Assembly: GCA_964396265.1 (NCBI GenBank)
Contig: CAYNEM010000003.1
Location: 1 to 64,000 of the forward strand
Length of the DNA stretch: 64,000 nt
Origin: EA-27 sp964396265
GTDB taxonomy: Archaea; Thermoplasmatota; Thermoplasmata; RBG-16-68-12; EA-27
Direction: 5' to 3'
Within the stretch, counting starts at the first letter, position 1; each line of letters begins with the position of its first letter. Position numbers and translations under genes: made by a program. Positions 51,523 to 60,609 of this stretch are shown piece by piece. The notes beneath the pieces were generated by a model. That model made no database searches and was not told the origin of the DNA. It saw only the letters and a program-made list of their open reading frames with translations.

Positions 51523-54378
51523 TCACAGTTTCTGGAAGTACGCGATGACCACGCGGTCGCGACTCATCACGACCGAGCACGTCGGCGCGGTCCCCGTGCA
51601 ATCGCCGCCCCACATCAGGAAGACCCATCCCGGATCCGGGGTCGCCGTCAGGGTCACGTTCGTCCCGCGCGCGAAGACGGCAGTGCAGTTCGTCTGCCAT
51701 CCGCCGGGGGGGTCCGCTCGGTACCCGCCGCAGTGGATGCCGGGCGGGTCGCTCGTGACGTTCCCTCCGCCGCCATAGGTCTGATTCCCGGTCTGGTTCC
51801 CCATGACGTAGACCGTCAGGCGGTAGTACGGCTGCGTGAAGCTCGCGTACGCGAAGCGGTCCTGGTCCATCACGACGGTGCAGGTCGCATTCGTACCGGA
51901 GCAGTCGTGGCCGCCCCAACCGATGAAACTCTCCCCAGGGTCGGGGTCTGCGGTCAGGGTCACGACAGTGCCGGCGGGGTAATCCGAAGAGCAGGGGCCG
52001 GAGTCCTTGCGGCAGTTGATCGGGGGCGGGTCGCTCGTGACCGTCCCGTTCCCCACGACGTACACGGAGCGCCGATACTTGATGAACGGATAGTCCTCGG
52101 TCTCCCCGATCGCGAACTCGCCCCTGCCGGTGTAATTCGAAATGCGGTCGCCCGTGAGGGTGAGCCGAAGCCACGACTCGCCGTCCCACTCGGCGTCCGT
52201 CTCCACCTGCTTGCTCTTCCCCTTCGGGATGCTCACCGGCAGGTTCTGCAGGGCCCACTCGCCGGTGTCCTCCCAATCGCCGTCCGCGTTGGCGTCGATG
52301 AGCGCATTCAGGTACAGGTATCCGGCCCAGTTCCAGTTCGAAACGCGCACCTTCAGAGGGGCGCTCGCGAGGAGGCCGTCGTCGTATCGGTCCAGGTCCG
52401 GGACCTCCGCCTCGTCCTCGGCGTCTACCCAGGCACCGAGCCACGCGCGGCAGATGTTCAGGTGGCGCGCGCCGTCGCTTGCGAGGAGGCTCGGATAGGA
52501 CGGATCGGCGGCGTCGCCGAAGTCTGGCCCGCAGTCCGACGGCGGCTTGTCCACGTTCCACCAGGAGAAGTGCGTCGCCTGGAACTGCGCGTACACCGCG
52601 CCCGCGTATGCGCCCGATCGGATCGCGGATTCGAAGGCCTCGGGGATCGGGACGCCGGCCGCGTCGGTCAGGATCCCGTTAGGTTCACGGACCCAGTACG
52701 CGGTCCCGTAGTCGAGGGAGTAGATCGGCGTGTCGATCACGCCGTTGGCGGGCTGGAGGTCCTCGGCGTCCACCCACTGGGCGGTGGGAATCCGCATTCG
52801 GACCGTCGCCGGCGGGCTCACGTCGAAGACTGGAGCGCCACCTGCGTCCTGCGCAGAGATCCAGAGGAAGACCACGGAATTGAGTGGGTAGTCGCGGAGC
52901 TCCGCAAGGTCGCCGGGGAAGACGTCCGGGGTCGCATCTGGGTCGTACGGCCGGGCCCAGATGTCCGCCACGTTCGCGGGGAAGTCTTCGACGAGGACAT
53001 TGCCGTCCGCAGACCAGGCCGTCGTCCCCGCCATCGCGAGGTGCTTCGTCGAAGGCTCGGGCAGGGCGACCCGCCCGACCGCGACCGCGCCTCCCTCGGA
53101 CAGCGTCGGGCTCCATCGGAATCCGGTGACCGGCGGGTTTCCAGCGCTCTCGTATCGGATCTCTGCGAGCACGCGCACAGGCAGCATCGCTCGGAGTCCA
53201 ACGTTGAAGGAGCCGTCAGGACCCGTCGTCCCCGTGGCGCTCGCGGAACCGTCCTCGGTCCGGACGAGCACGGATGCGGCGGAGGCGGGCGCTCCGTTGT
53301 CGAATTCTACCAGGCCGGTCACGAAGAGATCGAAGCCGGGCGGCGAGCCTGTCGGGGTCGCCGAGACCTCCGCAGACTCCGCGGATTCGCCGCCGCCATT
53401 CTCAGCAGTGACTCGGAAGTAGTACGTGCGACCGACCGCAAGGCCGGCCAGCGTGTACGGGGACACGACGTTGACGAACCGGGCGCCGTCGGGCATCGTT
53501 GCGTATCCCGCCTTGGTCACCCCGGGCATCGACGCCTGGAGGAGGTGGTACGCGGCGGCCTCCGGGACGGAATCCCACGAAACGACGATCGCCGTTTCGC
53601 CGGCCAGCGCCCCGACGTTCGACGGTGCCGCGGGCGCGGTCAGCGGGGGGACCCCGGTGGGCGTGGCCGAGACTTCTGCCGACTCGGCCGACTCCCCCGC
53701 GGCGTTGTCCGCCGTGACCCGGACATAGTAGGTCCTCCCGACCGCAAGGCCCGACAGTGTGTATGGGGATGCGACGTTCGAGAAGCGCGCGCCGTCGGGC
53801 ATCGTCGCGTACCCCGCCTTCGAGACTCCGGATTGGGAGGCGAGATAGAGATGGTAGGCGAGGGCTCCCCAGACGGGAGTCCAGGACAAGGTGATCTGGC
53901 CGTCGCCCGCGAGCGCCCCGACGTTCGTCGGCGGGGCAGGCGCGGTCAACGGAGGGATGCCAGCGGGCGTGAGGGAGATCTCTTCGGAGATGTCGGACTC
54001 GCCCACGTCGTTGAACGCGGTGACCCGGAAGTAGTACACACGGTCGTTCGCTAGCCCTACGATCGTGTAGGGAGAGACGACGTCCGCGAACCGCGCGCCG
54101 TCCGGAAGGCTGCCGTAGAGATCCTTCGTGACGCCCGGGGAGGAGGCCCGGTAGATGCTGTACCCGTCCGCAACGGACACCGCGTCCCATGCAAGCGTTA
54201 TCTGCCCGTCGCCGACGCTCCCGCGAAAACCTCCGGGAGACGGGGGCGCGGCCAGGCCCGCCGCTGGCAGGGTTCCCGGTCGCATCAGGTACGCGGCACC
54301 AAGAGCCCCAAGAAGGACGGCCACGACCAAAACGGCCAGTGCTCGTCCCCGTCTGCCCCCCCTCGTCGACCCACCCAT
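51523..54378 (-). CDS. Large membrane-anchored FN3/GEVED surface protein
   Basis: A 951-residue protein. Residues about 12-31 are a signal-anchor (LAVLVVAVLLGALGAAYL). Three fibronectin type III repeats follow (about 46-330, each with V...YYFRVTA.N..GES or a close match), then a carboxypeptidase-regulatory-like fold (about 340-400), a middle domain, a GEVED domain (DFGDAADPSYPSLLAS to GEFAIGETEDYPF, about 605-765), and two InlB-like bacterial repeats (FIGWGGHDCSG and FLMWGGDCTG) at the end. Start at ATG 54378 directly before the anchor. Likely a cell-surface binding protein. Confidence 0.85.
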   Translation of the reverse strand: MGGSTRGGRRGRALAVLVVAVLLGALGAAYLMRPGTLPAAGLAAPPSPGGFRGSVGDGQITLAWDAVSVADGYSIYRASSPGVTKDLYGSLPDGARFADVVSPYTIVGLANDRVYYFRVTAFNDVGESDISEEISLTPAGIPPLTAPAPPTNVGALAGDGQITLSWTPVWGALAYHLYLASQSGVSKAGYATMPDGARFSNVASPYTLSGLAVGRTYYVRVTADNAAGESAESAEVSATPTGVPPLTAPAAPSNVGALAGETAIVVSWDSVPEAAAYHLLQASMPGVTKAGYATMPDGARFVNVVSPYTLAGLAVGRTYYFRVTAENGGGESAESAEVSATPTGSPPGFDLFVTGLVEFDNGAPASAASVLVRTEDGSASATGTTGPDGSFNVGLRAMLPVRVLAEIRYESAGNPPVTGFRWSPTLSEGGAVAVGRVALPEPSTKHLAMAGTTAWSADGNVLVEDFPANVADIWARPYDPDATPDVFPGDLAELRDYPLNSVVFLWISAQDAGGAPVFDVSPPATVRMRIPTAQWVDAEDLQPANGVIDTPIYSLDYGTAYWVREPNGILTDAAGVPIPEAFESAIRSGAYAGAVYAQFQATHFSWWNVDKPPSDCGPDFGDAADPSYPSLLASDGARHLNICRAWLGAWVDAEDEAEVPDLDRYDDGLLASAPLKVRVSNWNWAGYLYLNALIDANADGDWEDTGEWALQNLPVSIPKGKSKQVETDAEWDGESWLRLTLTGDRISNYTGRGEFAIGETEDYPFIKYRRSVYVVGNGTVTSDPPPINCRKDSGPCSSDYPAGTVVTLTADPDPGESFIGWGGHDCSGTNATCTVVMDQDRFAYASFTQPYYRLTVYVMGNQTGNQTYGGGGNVTSDPPGIHCGGYRADPPGGWQTNCTAVFARGTNVTLTATPDPGWVFLMWGGDCTGTAPTCSVVMSRDRVVIAYFQKL

Positions 54379-54504
54379 CTCCTCGGTCTCGGTCACAGAT
54401 GTCCCCGGGCGCACCAAGGGTGGCCGGATAGAAGGGAATTTTGGAACACGTTCGTTACATCGCCGGGGGACGCCGCCAAACGCAGGAAGCCTTATGGGCT
54501 CCTC

Positions 54505-54831
54505 ATGGCTCCGAAGATTGGGATGAAGGCTGACACGATTCGAGAGGGTGCCGAGGGCGTCTACGTGCAGATCGACGTTCATCCGGGGGCACGGGAGACC
54601 CGGATCGGGAGCGGGAACGGGACGGCCCGCGGTGCCATCCGCATCGACGTCGCCGCACCGCCTCAGCAGGGCGCCGCGAACCGTGTCCTGTGCGCGTACC
54701 TCGAGCGGTTGCTGGGCCCGGGCGTCCGCGTCCTCGTAGTCCGCGGCCTGACCTCCCGCCGAAAGACCGTGTTCGTCGCAGGGGCCACGATAGGCCATGT
54801 GGCAGAGGCGTTCGGCCGGGGGATTCCATGA
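54505..54831 (+). CDS. DUF167 (YggU-like) protein
   Basis: A 108-residue DUF167 / UPF0235 protein: VYVQIDVHPGARETRIG and APPQQGAANRVLCAYLERLLG are the conserved parts. Function unknown. It overlaps the toprim gene by 4 bases (ATGA). Confidence 0.88.
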   Translation: MAPKIGMKADTIREGAEGVYVQIDVHPGARETRIGSGNGTARGAIRIDVAAPPQQGAANRVLCAYLERLLGPGVRVLVVRGLTSRRKTVFVAGATIGHVAEAFGRGIP

Positions 54832-55274
54832 ACAACGAGGAACGTTACGAAGAGATCCGGCGAGCCATCGAGGACCTTGCCGCCAGGAATGAGGACGGCC
54901 CCATCATCGTTGAGGGGACGCGAGATGTCCGCGCGCTGCGTGCTCTTGGGATCGACGGCGCGATCGTCACCCTGCACCGGGGCGTCACGGTGTTTCGACT
55001 CTGCGAGGATTTGGCGGCAGCCAACCGCGAGGTCGTCATCCTCACGGACTGGGACCTCAAGGGCGGGCGCCTTGCCAAGGCCCTCCGCGAGGGTCTGGCG
55101 GCGAACGGGGTGAAGTACGACGACGCCGTACGCGCCCGATTGGCGGCGCTGACCCGGGGGTCGATCACCGAGGTCGAGGATCTCCACCGCCACGTGGAGA
55201 ACCTGCGGCCCCGGGACGAGGACGGACGTCGGCGGACCGCGCCGAACAAGGGCTACTATGCGCGCCGACGATAG
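54828..55274 (+). CDS. Small toprim-domain protein (UPF0292-like)
   Basis: A 148-residue toprim protein. The motif IIVEGTRDVRALRALG carries the conserved Glu and VILTDWDLKGGRL the DxD. Similar to small archaeal toprim proteins and RNase M5. It lies just before dnaG, another toprim protein. Likely nucleic-acid processing; the substrate is not shown. Confidence 0.82.
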   Translation: MNNEERYEEIRRAIEDLAARNEDGPIIVEGTRDVRALRALGIDGAIVTLHRGVTVFRLCEDLAAANREVVILTDWDLKGGRLAKALREGLAANGVKYDDAVRARLAALTRGSITEVEDLHRHVENLRPRDEDGRRRTAPNKGYYARRR

Positions 55275-55302
55275 AACCGACGGCGTGAAGCAACTCAAAA
55301 GT

Positions 55303-55468
55303 CTTATATACGGCCGATTGGTGTGCGAGTTCCGGGAATCTAGCCTTCACCCTCACCGTTTCCCTGTCCTTCCCGATCAGGCGCCGCGGAGTTACCCGCG
55401 TGCGCATCCTCGCGGCAGGCCCCTAGGAAGGGGCGTGGGTCGTAGGCAGTTCCCGAAGGGAACCAACC
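55303..55468 (+). promoter_or_regulatory. dnaG promoter and long leader
   Basis: CTTATATAC at 55303-55311 is a good TATA box, so transcription would begin near 55335 and leave a leader of about 130 bases before the dnaG ATG. The leader holds GC-rich complementary segments (for example CCCCTAGGAAGGGG near 55427), so it may fold. I see no known RNA family or ORF in it. Confidence 0.5.
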
Positions 55469-56761
55469 ATGACCATCGATCCGAGTGCGATGAAGTACAT
55501 GATCACGGCCCGCCTCGAGGCGGACGGGATCGTGGAGAAGCCCGACGTGGTCGGGGCGATCTTCGGGCAGACAGAGGGTCTGCTCGGGGAGGAGCTCGAC
55601 CTGCGGGACCTGCAGAAGGGCGGCCGCATCGGCCGCATCGAAGTCGAAGTGGACAGCCGGAAGGGGCGCAGCTCCGGCCTCGTGTATATCCCGTCGAGCC
55701 TCGACCAGGTCGAGACCTCGATCTTGGCGGCGGCGCTTGAGACCATCGACCGCGTCGGCCCGTGCAAGGCCCTGATCAAGGTGGAGAAGGTCGAGGATGT
55801 CCGCGTGACGAAGCGCAACAAAATCGTCGAGCGCGCGAAGGCCCTGCTGAGCCTGATGATCGAGTCCTCGAAGACGACGGGCACGGACCTCCTCGACGAG
55901 GTGCGCTCGTCCGTCCAGGTGTCCGAGATCGTCTCGTACGGTCCGGAGAAGCTGCCCGCAGGGCCGAACATCGACGACAGCGACGCGATCATCATCGTGG
56001 AGGGCCGGCAGGACGTGCTGGCGCTCCTGCGGTGCGGGATCAAGAACGTGATCGCGGTCGAGGGCACGAACGTGCCGAAGACGATCCAGGAGCTCAGCAA
56101 GGAGAAGGTGTTGACTGCGCTCCTCGACGGGGACCGCGGCGGAGACCTCATCCTGAAGGAGTTGCTGCAGGTCGCGGAGGTCGACTTCGTCGCGCGTGCA
56201 CCCCGCGGCCGCGAGGTCGAGGAGCTCACGTCGAAGGCGATCATGAAGGCGCTCCGGAACAAGATCCCCGCGGAGCAGTACGTGGAGATGTATGGCCTCG
56301 GTGCGGCCTACAAGCCGTCCGAGAAGGAGAAGGAGCTGCCAATCGGGCCATCCACGGAGCCCGCCTCTCCACGCGATATCCACGAGGCGCCAGGGCCGCC
56401 GGAGCCGATGCCCGTGCGGACGTCGCCAAGGCCGGAACCGTCGCGCGCGCCGCCAAAGCCGTTGAGCGCGCAGCTCGGGCGATTCCGGGACGCGCTAATG
56501 TCGATTGGCGGGACGTCGAAGGCGCGGATCCTCGCGGAGGACGACACCGTCGTCGCGGAGGTGCCCGTGCGCGAGCTCGTCGAGACGCTGAAGGGCAACG
56601 GCAAGGGCGCCCGGACGCTCGTGTTCGACGGCATCATCACGCAGCGCATCCTCGACATCGCAAACGAGAAGGGGATCCGCGCCGTCGTCGGCACAAAGAT
56701 GGGTACCGTGACGAAACAGCCCGCGGGCATCGAGGTCGCGACGCGAGACGACTTTGCGTGA
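55469..56761 (+). CDS. dnaG: DnaG-type primase (toprim), archaeal
   Basis: A 430-residue archaeal DnaG, the toprim protein also found with the exosome. It starts MTIDPSAMKYMITARLEADG; the toprim motifs are IIIVEGRQDVLALLRCG near residue 174 and LDGDRGGDL near 217. The C-terminal third is variable and proline-rich (SPRDIHEAPGPPEPMP). It is 17 bases from the Lon-like gene and probably co-transcribed with it. Confidence 0.93.
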   Translation: MTIDPSAMKYMITARLEADGIVEKPDVVGAIFGQTEGLLGEELDLRDLQKGGRIGRIEVEVDSRKGRSSGLVYIPSSLDQVETSILAAALETIDRVGPCKALIKVEKVEDVRVTKRNKIVERAKALLSLMIESSKTTGTDLLDEVRSSVQVSEIVSYGPEKLPAGPNIDDSDAIIIVEGRQDVLALLRCGIKNVIAVEGTNVPKTIQELSKEKVLTALLDGDRGGDLILKELLQVAEVDFVARAPRGREVEELTSKAIMKALRNKIPAEQYVEMYGLGAAYKPSEKEKELPIGPSTEPASPRDIHEAPGPPEPMPVRTSPRPEPSRAPPKPLSAQLGRFRDALMSIGGTSKARILAEDDTVVAEVPVRELVETLKGNGKGARTLVFDGIITQRILDIANEKGIRAVVGTKMGTVTKQPAGIEVATRDDFA

Positions 56762-56774
56762 GGACGAGACCATT

Positions 56775-58304
56775 GTGAAAAAGGAACTGCTGTCTGCGGA
56801 CCGGGGCTTCGTGCTCGAGGACATCGAGAGCACCGCGGACGTGCAGATCCCTCATGACCCGCTCGCCCGTGTGATCGGGCAGGACGAGGCCGTCAACCTG
56901 GCGCGCGTCGCCGCGTCCCAGCACCGCCACTTCCTCCTCGTCGGCCCCCCGGGCACGGGGAAGTCCATGATCGCGCAGGCGCTTGCGCTCCACCTCCCCG
57001 CCCCCGTGGAAGAGATCCGAGTCGTGCACAACCCGGAGAACCCGGAGCGTCCGCTCGTCGAGGTCAAGGTCCGCGACGACGTCGTGAAGGAGAGCATCGA
57101 GCACGAAGGCGCGGAGGGCGAGCTGATCGACCCGAAAGAGGCGCCCGTCAACGTGGCGGAGCGTCTCGGCTACAAGTGCGTCCACTGCGGCACGTACTCC
57201 TCCCCGAAGGAGCGGATGTGCCCGAAGTGTTCGCGGCCGAAGGCGGCCGCCGGACAGCAGCCGCTCGGGAACCCGTTCGGCGATCTCCTCGGAGGGTTCT
57301 TCGAAATCACGATGGGCGAGCTCGGAGGACGCAACCGCGTGACGACAACGCGCAAGCGCTTCGGCCAGGAGGAGGTCGTCGTCTACGAGCGCGCGGGGGA
57401 GATGATCAAGATCCTGGACCAGAAGGCGCTCGAGAAGCGCCGCCAGATGGAGAAGGACTCGCCGCGCAAGGTCATCGTGCCGGTGAACCGCAACCCGTTC
57501 ATCCTCGCGACGGGCGCGAGCGAGACGGAGCTGCTCGGGGACGTGAAGCACGACCCGTACGGGGGCCACCCGCAGCTGGGGACGCCACCGTACGAGCGGG
57601 TCGTGCCCGGTGCCATCCACGAGGCGCACCAGGGCGTGCTGTTCATCGACGAGCTGCCGCAGCTCGGGCAACTGCAGCGGTTCATCCTCACCGCCATGCA
57701 GGAGAAGCGGTTCCCGATTTCGGGGCGGAATCCGCAAAGTGCGGGCGCGGCGGTGCGTGTGGACAACGTGCCGTGCGACTTCATCTTCGTCGGGGCGTGC
57801 AACATCCAGGATCTGCAGCACATCCTGTCGCCGCTGCGCTCGCGCATTACGGGCTCGGGGTACGAGGTCCTCGTCGCGACGACCATGGACGATAACGAGC
57901 GGAACCGTACGAAGATGGTGCAGTTCATCGCTCAGGAGATCACCGTGGACAAACGGATCCCTCACGCGAGCCGCGGGGCCGTGGCGGCGATCGTCGAGGA
58001 GGCGCACCGCCGCGCGAAGGAGATCGACAACAAGGATCACACGCTCACGCTGCGACTCCGGGAGCTCGGAGGCCTCATCCGGGCTGCGGGCGATCTCGCG
58101 GTTATCGAGGGCGCGGCACTCATCGAGGACCTGCACATCCGCAAGGCGATCAAGCTGAGCAAGAGCGCGGAGCAGCAGATCAAGGAGCGGTACGGATCCT
58201 ACTTCGCGGGCCAGGCGGCGGACATCACGGAGTCGCAGAAGGCGCAGTCGCCGTACCACTACTGGAACTACCACCCGCACGACGACCGGCGGGGGTACCA
58301 GTAG
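56775..58304 (+). CDS. LonB-like AAA+ ATPase without a protease domain, with zinc ribbon
   Basis: A 509-residue AAA+ protein. The ATPase core matches archaeal LonB: Walker A VGPPGTGKS (56-64), Walker B GVLFIDE (287-293), then EKRFPISGRNPQSAGAAVRV, the arginine-finger region, and the LTLRLRELGGLIRAAGDLA helix bundle. Between Walker A and B there is a zinc ribbon (Cys135, Cys138, Cys149, Cys152) and a hydrophilic stretch instead of the two membrane segments of LonB. The chain stops where the LonB Ser-Lys protease domain should begin, with an aromatic tail (YHYWNYHPHDD). Soluble and non-proteolytic; role unknown. A TTG at 56754 is an alternative start. Confidence 0.75.
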   Translation: MKKELLSADRGFVLEDIESTADVQIPHDPLARVIGQDEAVNLARVAASQHRHFLLVGPPGTGKSMIAQALALHLPAPVEEIRVVHNPENPERPLVEVKVRDDVVKESIEHEGAEGELIDPKEAPVNVAERLGYKCVHCGTYSSPKERMCPKCSRPKAAAGQQPLGNPFGDLLGGFFEITMGELGGRNRVTTTRKRFGQEEVVVYERAGEMIKILDQKALEKRRQMEKDSPRKVIVPVNRNPFILATGASETELLGDVKHDPYGGHPQLGTPPYERVVPGAIHEAHQGVLFIDELPQLGQLQRFILTAMQEKRFPISGRNPQSAGAAVRVDNVPCDFIFVGACNIQDLQHILSPLRSRITGSGYEVLVATTMDDNERNRTKMVQFIAQEITVDKRIPHASRGAVAAIVEEAHRRAKEIDNKDHTLTLRLRELGGLIRAAGDLAVIEGAALIEDLHIRKAIKLSKSAEQQIKERYGSYFAGQAADITESQKAQSPYHYWNYHPHDDRRGYQ

Positions 58305-58352
58305 AACTCTAGACTGGCAACGCCCTCTCCTGGCATCCTTGGACGCATGCGC

Positions 58353-58366
58353 TACATGTACATGTA
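58353..58366. promoter_or_regulatory. Palindrome upstream of the VapBC pair
   Basis: TACATGTACATGTA is a perfect 14-base palindrome 85 bases before the antitoxin ATG and upstream of a TATA-like CCATTATAACG near 58420. It could be an operator, although it is also a simple ATGTAC repeat. Confidence 0.4.
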
Positions 58367-58451
58367 CGGCGAACCGCCTTCCCTAAGAATTCCGTGGAAA
58401 ATCGACAATCTCGGAGGAACCATTATAACGTTAAACAATACTTCAATAGTC

Positions 58452-58652
58452 ATGGCGACGACAATCACCGTGGAGAAGGAGACCCGCGATCGTCTCATGT
58501 CCCTGAAGCTGGAGGGCGAATACGCCAGCCTCGACGCCCTCCTCCGCGACATGCTCGTGGAGTTCCGGCGGGCGGGCTTGCGCAAGGCCAGCACGTTGAT
58601 GCGGCGGAAGATGGCGGAAAAAGGTCTGACCCTCAAGGACTTGATCGGGTGA
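58452..58652 (+). CDS. VapB-type antitoxin
   Basis: A 66-residue protein. MATTITVEKETRDRLMSLKLEGEYASLDALLRDMLVEF is a short CopG/RHH-like or VapB3-type DNA-binding start; the C-terminal LMRRKMAEKGLTLKDLIG is the toxin-binding part. It overlaps the toxin gene by 4 bases. Confidence 0.85.
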   Translation: MATTITVEKETRDRLMSLKLEGEYASLDALLRDMLVEFRRAGLRKASTLMRRKMAEKGLTLKDLIG

Positions 58653-59059
58653 GGGTCGTCATCGACACGAACGTGATCGTGTCGGCAATCTACAGGCCGG
58701 AGTCCCCTCCTGGGCGGGTCCTCGATGCGGGCATGATGGGCCGAATCCTTCTATGTGCCCCCGAGTCGGTGCGCGAGGAGCTCCGGCGGGTGCTCGGGAC
58801 CGTGCTCGCATTCTCCCGGGGTGAGGTCGAAGAGACGGTCGCCATCCTTCCCATCGAGTGGATCGAGGAAGCCCTGTTTGCCGGCGAGCTCACGCGCTCG
58901 CGGAGGTTATTGCGTGACTCTACCGACGCGCCGGTGCTCGCGTGCGCGCTCGCCCTGGGTTGCGACATCGTGTCCGGTGATCGGGATCTGCAAGTCGTCC
59001 GGGCACCGGGAATCCGTGTCTGGTCTCCCTCCGAGTTCGGAGCAGGACAACAGAAATGA
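58649..59059 (+). CDS. PIN-domain toxin (VapC)
   Basis: A 136-residue PIN protein starting at GTG 58649 (RVVIDTNVIVSAIYRPESPPG). Acidic residues: Asp in IDTNV, Glu in VREELRR, Asp in STDAPVLACAL and Asp in SGDRDLQ. Partner of the upstream VapB. This pair is outside the repeat-delimited accessory region. Confidence 0.88.
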   Translation: MRVVIDTNVIVSAIYRPESPPGRVLDAGMMGRILLCAPESVREELRRVLGTVLAFSRGEVEETVAILPIEWIEEALFAGELTRSRRLLRDSTDAPVLACALALGCDIVSGDRDLQVVRAPGIRVWSPSEFGAGQQK

Positions 59060-59108
59060 CGACCACACGTGCGGCCCGTTCCCGAAGCCGGTTCACACAC
59101 CGCGTTTG

Positions 59109-59546
59109 TCAAAGATGCCTCATCATCTTGTATCCATCCTCACCGTCTGTGTAGAACCGAGGCAGGACGTTCGCGGTCTGGAATCCGTACCGCGTGTAGA
59201 AGCCGATCGCCTCCGCGTTGCTCTTGCGCACCTCGAGCTCGACGGACTTCACCCCGCGCAATCCGCACTCGTTGAGGAACGCGTTCATGAGCGAGGTCCC
59301 AAACCCGTGCCGCCGGTGCGTCGCGTACACCGCGAGCATGAGGATGCGGGCCTGCTGGGGCGCATTGATCACCGCCGCCAGGAAGCCGACAGCGGTCCCG
59401 TGCCACTCCGCGACGAGGAAACCGTCCCGCCACCACCGGTGGATGTCCAGGTACAGGGACGCGGGATAGTTCTCGCGCAGCGAGTCCTTCACGATCGCCG
59501 CGACCGCGTTGAGATCGTTCGGCCCGAACGGTCGGACGCGGAGCAC
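59109..59546 (-). CDS. GNAT-family N-acetyltransferase
   Basis: A 145-residue acetyltransferase. Motif A is THRRHGFGTSLMNAF (CoA-binding R..G.G), and motif B is VELEVRKSNAEAIGFYTRYGF. It resembles RimI-type N-terminal acetyltransferases. The start is uncertain; GTG at 59546 (VLRVRPFGPND) is chosen because it begins the fold. It is divergent from the TrmG10 gene. Confidence 0.85.
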   Translation of the reverse strand: MLRVRPFGPNDLNAVAAIVKDSLRENYPASLYLDIHRWWRDGFLVAEWHGTAVGFLAAVINAPQQARILMLAVYATHRRHGFGTSLMNAFLNECGLRGVKSVELEVRKSNAEAIGFYTRYGFQTANVLPRFYTDGEDGYKMMRHL

Positions 59547-59628
59547 GTCGTCGCGGATTGCGAAGGCGCCCAAATAGCTTGGGGTTCTGCCGCCAAAGGA
59601 TGAAGTGGCTGCCGTCCATGAAGGGACG

Positions 59629-60609
59629 ATGCGCCTCCTCATCGAACTCTCCGGGGAGCAGCCCGCACTCGCGAGGGCCGAGGCCTTGGCGGCGATCGAG
59701 GCGTCCGGCAAGGCGTGCAAGGTCCTCATCGCCGAGGATCGCCTTCTGGCGGTGGAGTCGGACGTCGACCCCGCGTGGCTCGGTGGTCGTCTCGGTCTGG
59801 CGAACTGCGTGGACGAACTCCTCGGGTGGGGTTCGCTCGAGGAGGCGATGGCCGCCTCCAAGTCACTCGAGCTCGGGGACCGCACCTTCCGCGTCCGCGT
59901 GAACTCGCTCAAGGGATGCCACAACAAGATGGAGATCGAGAGGAGGATCGGCGACCTCGTCAAGGGTTCCGTGGACCTCACCGATCCCAACGAGGAGGTC
60001 CGGCTCATCGAGGGGGAGCTGCATTACCTCGGGCGTCGTCTGGCAGTGATCGACCGGCGCGCGTTCGAGAAGCGAAAGGTCACGGAGCGGTCGTTCTTCT
60101 TTCCGATCTCTCTCCACCCGCGGCTTGCGCGGGTCCTCGTCAACTTATCCCGGGTCCCGGAAGGCGGGACGATCCTGGACCCGTTCTGCGGGACCGGGGG
60201 AATCCTCCTCGAGGCGGGATTGGCCGGGGCTCGCCTCGTTGGCGGCGATGTCCGTGAGGACATGGTCGCGGGCTCCCGGCGTGTACTGTCCCAGTTCGGA
60301 TTGGGGGCGGACCTCCACACGGGAGACGTCGCCGACGTCGCGCGGCGCTTCGAGGGCGTCGACGCGGTCGCGATGGATCCGCCGTACGGCCGGGCGTCGA
60401 CGACGAAGGGCGAAGCGCTCCCGTCGCTCTACCGTCGTGCATTCGAGGCAACCGCGCACGCGGTGAAGCCCGGCGGGTACGTCGCTGCCATCTTGCCCGA
60501 CGCGGTCCCGATGCCTCGCATGGCAGGACTCGAATTCGTAGAGAGGTACGACCTGCGCGTCCACCGGAGCCTCACGCGCGTGTTCGTCGTCACTCGACGC
60601 GCACCATGA
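59629..60609 (+). CDS. trmG10: tRNA (guanine10-N2)-methyltransferase
   Basis: A 326-residue THUMP-domain methyltransferase of the archaeal TrmG10 (Trm11-like) family, which makes m2G10 or m2,2G10 in tRNA. The THUMP region is the first about 150 residues; SAM-binding TILDPFCGTGGILLEAGLAG lies near 185, and the catalytic DPPYGRAST near 253 (DPPY). Start at ATG 59629 (MRLLIELSGEQPAL). It overlaps the convergent protease gene by 20 bases. Confidence 0.9.
   Translation: MRLLIELSGEQPALARAEALAAIEASGKACKVLIAEDRLLAVESDVDPAWLGGRLGLANCVDELLGWGSLEEAMAASKSLELGDRTFRVRVNSLKGCHNKMEIERRIGDLVKGSVDLTDPNEEVRLIEGELHYLGRRLAVIDRRAFEKRKVTERSFFFPISLHPRLARVLVNLSRVPEGGTILDPFCGTGGILLEAGLAGARLVGGDVREDMVAGSRRVLSQFGLGADLHTGDVADVARRFEGVDAVAMDPPYGRASTTKGEALPSLYRRAFEATAHAVKPGGYVAAILPDAVPMPRMAGLEFVERYDLRVHRSLTRVFVVTRRAP

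Noticed and set aside
51352..54054. A 900-codon open frame on the + strand opposite the FN3 protein
   Set aside because: It is antisense to a gene with clear FN3 and GEVED domains; the translation is Arg/Val-rich and featureless, as expected from high-GC antisense.
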